The notes beneath the pieces were generated by a model. That model was not told the DNA's origin. It was given only the letters and a program-made list of their open reading frames with translations, and ran no database searches. 16,097 nt of DNA. It comes from Acidobacteriaceae bacterium (GTDB taxonomy: Bacteria > Acidobacteriota > Terriglobia > Terriglobales > Acidobacteriaceae). Position numbers and translations under genes: made by a program. The stretch lies in NCBI GenBank assembly GCA_025462785.1, contig JAOAPG010000124.1, positions 1 to 16,097 of the forward strand, in the 5' to 3' direction. This document shows positions 14,926-16,097 of the stretch, piece by piece (position 1 is the stretch's first letter; the number at the start of each line of letters is the position of its first letter).

Positions 14926-15972
14926 ATGTATCAGGAAACCAATTCTGTTCCGCTGGCGGATTATTCCGCCCCGGTCATTCAAACCATAGCGCCCGCAGTT
15001 CCCAACGACGCCGCACTGCTCGACGCCTACTCGCATGCGGTTGTCAGTGCGACGGAGAAGATCAGTCCTTCGGTCGTGAAGATCGATGTCACGCAAGCGG
15101 GCAAGAGCCGCTCCGGCGAACCCCGCGAACGCCAAGGCGGAGGCTCGGGATTCGTCTTCACTCCCGACGGGCTCGTGTTCACGAACAGCCATGTCGTGCA
15201 TGATGCCACCAAGATTCACGTCTCGCTCCCCGACGGAGGCCACTTCCCTGCCCACATCGTGGGCGAAGATCCGGCCACCGATCTTGCCGTGATTCGCATT
15301 GGCATTCCTGACAACAACGCTCCCGCTCTCGTTGCCGCGCCACTTGGCGACTCGAAGAATTTGCGTGTCGGACAGCTTGCGATTGCCATCGGCAATCCTT
15401 ATGGATTTCAGTACACCGTGACCGCGGGCGTGGTCAGCGCTCTGGGACGCTCACTGCGTTCTTACTCCGGCCGGCTCATCGATGACGTCATTCAAACCGA
15501 TGCCTCGCTCAATCCCGGTAACTCCGGAGGCCCGCTTGTCACCTCCGACGGCCATGTCATCGGAGTGAACACCGCCACCATCATGGGCGCGCAAGGCCTT
15601 TGCTTCGCCATCGGCATCAACACCGCGAAGTTCGTGGCCGCTCGTCTTCTGCGCGATGGAAAAATTCGCCGCAGCTATATCGGAGTGCAGGCGCAAACCG
15701 TGCCTCTCCATCGCAGATTAGTTCGCTTCTATGATCTGCCGAAGGAGAGCGGAGTGGTCGTGATCTCAGTCGAAGAAGCGAGCCCGGCAAAAAGAATCGG
15801 CCTGCGTGAAGGAGACGTGATCGTAGCCCTCGACGGCCAACCCGTAGCCGGAGTAGACGACCTGCATCGCCTGCTAACCGACGCCCGAGTAGGAGTGAGC
15901 AACCCGCTAACCGTGCTGAGGCACACAGAGAGGCTGGAAATGAAAGTGGTGCCAGAAGAAGTCCGCAACTAG
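14926..15972 (+). CDS. Trypsin-like serine protease with PDZ domain (HtrA type), no export signal
   Basis: This is a DegP/HtrA-like protein of 348 residues. The protease domain (~35-235) has the triad His89 (VFTNSHVV), Asp119 (ATDLAVI) and Ser200 (LNPGNSGGPL). One PDZ domain (~250-345) has YIGVQAQ, GVVVISVEEASPAKRIGLREGDVI and LDGQPVAGVDDL. HtrA proteins degrade or refold damaged proteins and are usually periplasmic. Here the N-terminus (MYQETNSVPLADYSAP) lacks a signal peptide or membrane anchor, so the protein is predicted cytoplasmic unless the start is wrong; no upstream in-frame start with a hydrophobic segment is seen. The ribosome site is weak (AGG at 14914). It follows the DUF302 gene by 123 bp, a gap holding the direct repeat TGAATCCG twice. 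Confidence 0.92.
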   Translation: MYQETNSVPLADYSAPVIQTIAPAVPNDAALLDAYSHAVVSATEKISPSVVKIDVTQAGKSRSGEPRERQGGGSGFVFTPDGLVFTNSHVVHDATKIHVSLPDGGHFPAHIVGEDPATDLAVIRIGIPDNNAPALVAAPLGDSKNLRVGQLAIAIGNPYGFQYTVTAGVVSALGRSLRSYSGRLIDDVIQTDASLNPGNSGGPLVTSDGHVIGVNTATIMGAQGLCFAIGINTAKFVAARLLRDGKIRRSYIGVQAQTVPLHRRLVRFYDLPKESGVVVISVEEASPAKRIGLREGDVIVALDGQPVAGVDDLHRLLTDARVGVSNPLTVLRHTERLEMKVVPEEVRN

Positions 15973-16046
15973 CCTCTGTACTGGACCACACCGTGGGTGC
16001 CCCTCGATAACAGCGAATGCGGTGTCAAGGACAAAGATATCCTAAT

Positions 16047-16070
16047 CGGTGTTTTGAGCACCGTTGTTTT
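16047..16070 (+). terminator. Possible intrinsic terminator after the HtrA-type gene
   Basis: CGGTG (16047-16051) pairs with CACCG (16059-16063) around TTTTGAG and is followed by TTGTTTT. It lies 75 bp after the protease stop. The stem is short. No further gene is recognised to the window end. Confidence 0.4.
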
Positions 16071-16097
16071 GCCAGAGAGGTTGAGGACCAAGGCTCT

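Noticed and set aside
1..16097. CRISPR array, tRNA, rRNA, insertion sequence or phage genes
   Set aside because: No regularly spaced repeats, cloverleaf-like genes, transposase or phage protein motifs were seen on either strand.

Overview
The window looks like chromosomal DNA from an Acidobacteriota bacterium, probably class Terriglobia. This is inferred from the gene set: an Oar-like TonB-dependent receptor with an N-terminal carboxypeptidase-regulatory-type domain, a HAF-repeat extracellular protein, a secreted Calx-beta protein, a bS21 of the type seen in that phylum, and moderate GC. No rRNA, tRNA, CRISPR array, IS element or phage gene was seen.

Layout. (1) 1-362: 3' end of cmk. (2) 518-3680: a nearly full-length Oar-like TonB-dependent receptor broken by about eight single-base frameshifts, with no in-frame stop in any reconstructed segment. 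(3) 3839-6200: rpsU (bS21, TTG start), a small double zinc-ribbon protein, and the tRNA-modifying radical-SAM enzyme MtaB. (4) 6308-7867: a secreted protein made of two copies of an unnamed ~135-residue module, each followed by a Calx-beta domain. A symmetrical hairpin follows it and faces the convergent pirin gene. (5) 7962-9613, minus strand: an SDR oxidoreductase followed 20 bp later by a pirin, probably one operon. The SDR promoter may give a leaderless mRNA. (6) 9815-10825: a secreted HAF-repeat protein preceded by a nested inverted repeat. (7) 11054-15972, all plus strand: a TetR regulator with operator-like dyads in front of it, DUF302 protein 1, a conserved four-helix membrane protein, a cofactor-free haloperoxidase-like alpha/beta hydrolase, a broken DUF202 membrane gene, DUF302 protein 2, and a trypsin-like HtrA protease with PDZ domain but no export signal.

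How the parts may work together. Region 7 reads as a stress or detoxification island: a TetR whose ligand domain carries a GGCP cysteine, two DUF302 proteins, a serine hydrolase, membrane proteins and a quality-control protease. The SDR-pirin pair next door suits oxidation or reduction of small organic molecules. This is inference from gene content and order. The most unusual items are the duplicated cysteine-paired module joined to Calx-beta domains, the dense dyad symmetry upstream of tetR and the HAF gene, and two genes broken mainly by small indels beside intact neighbours.
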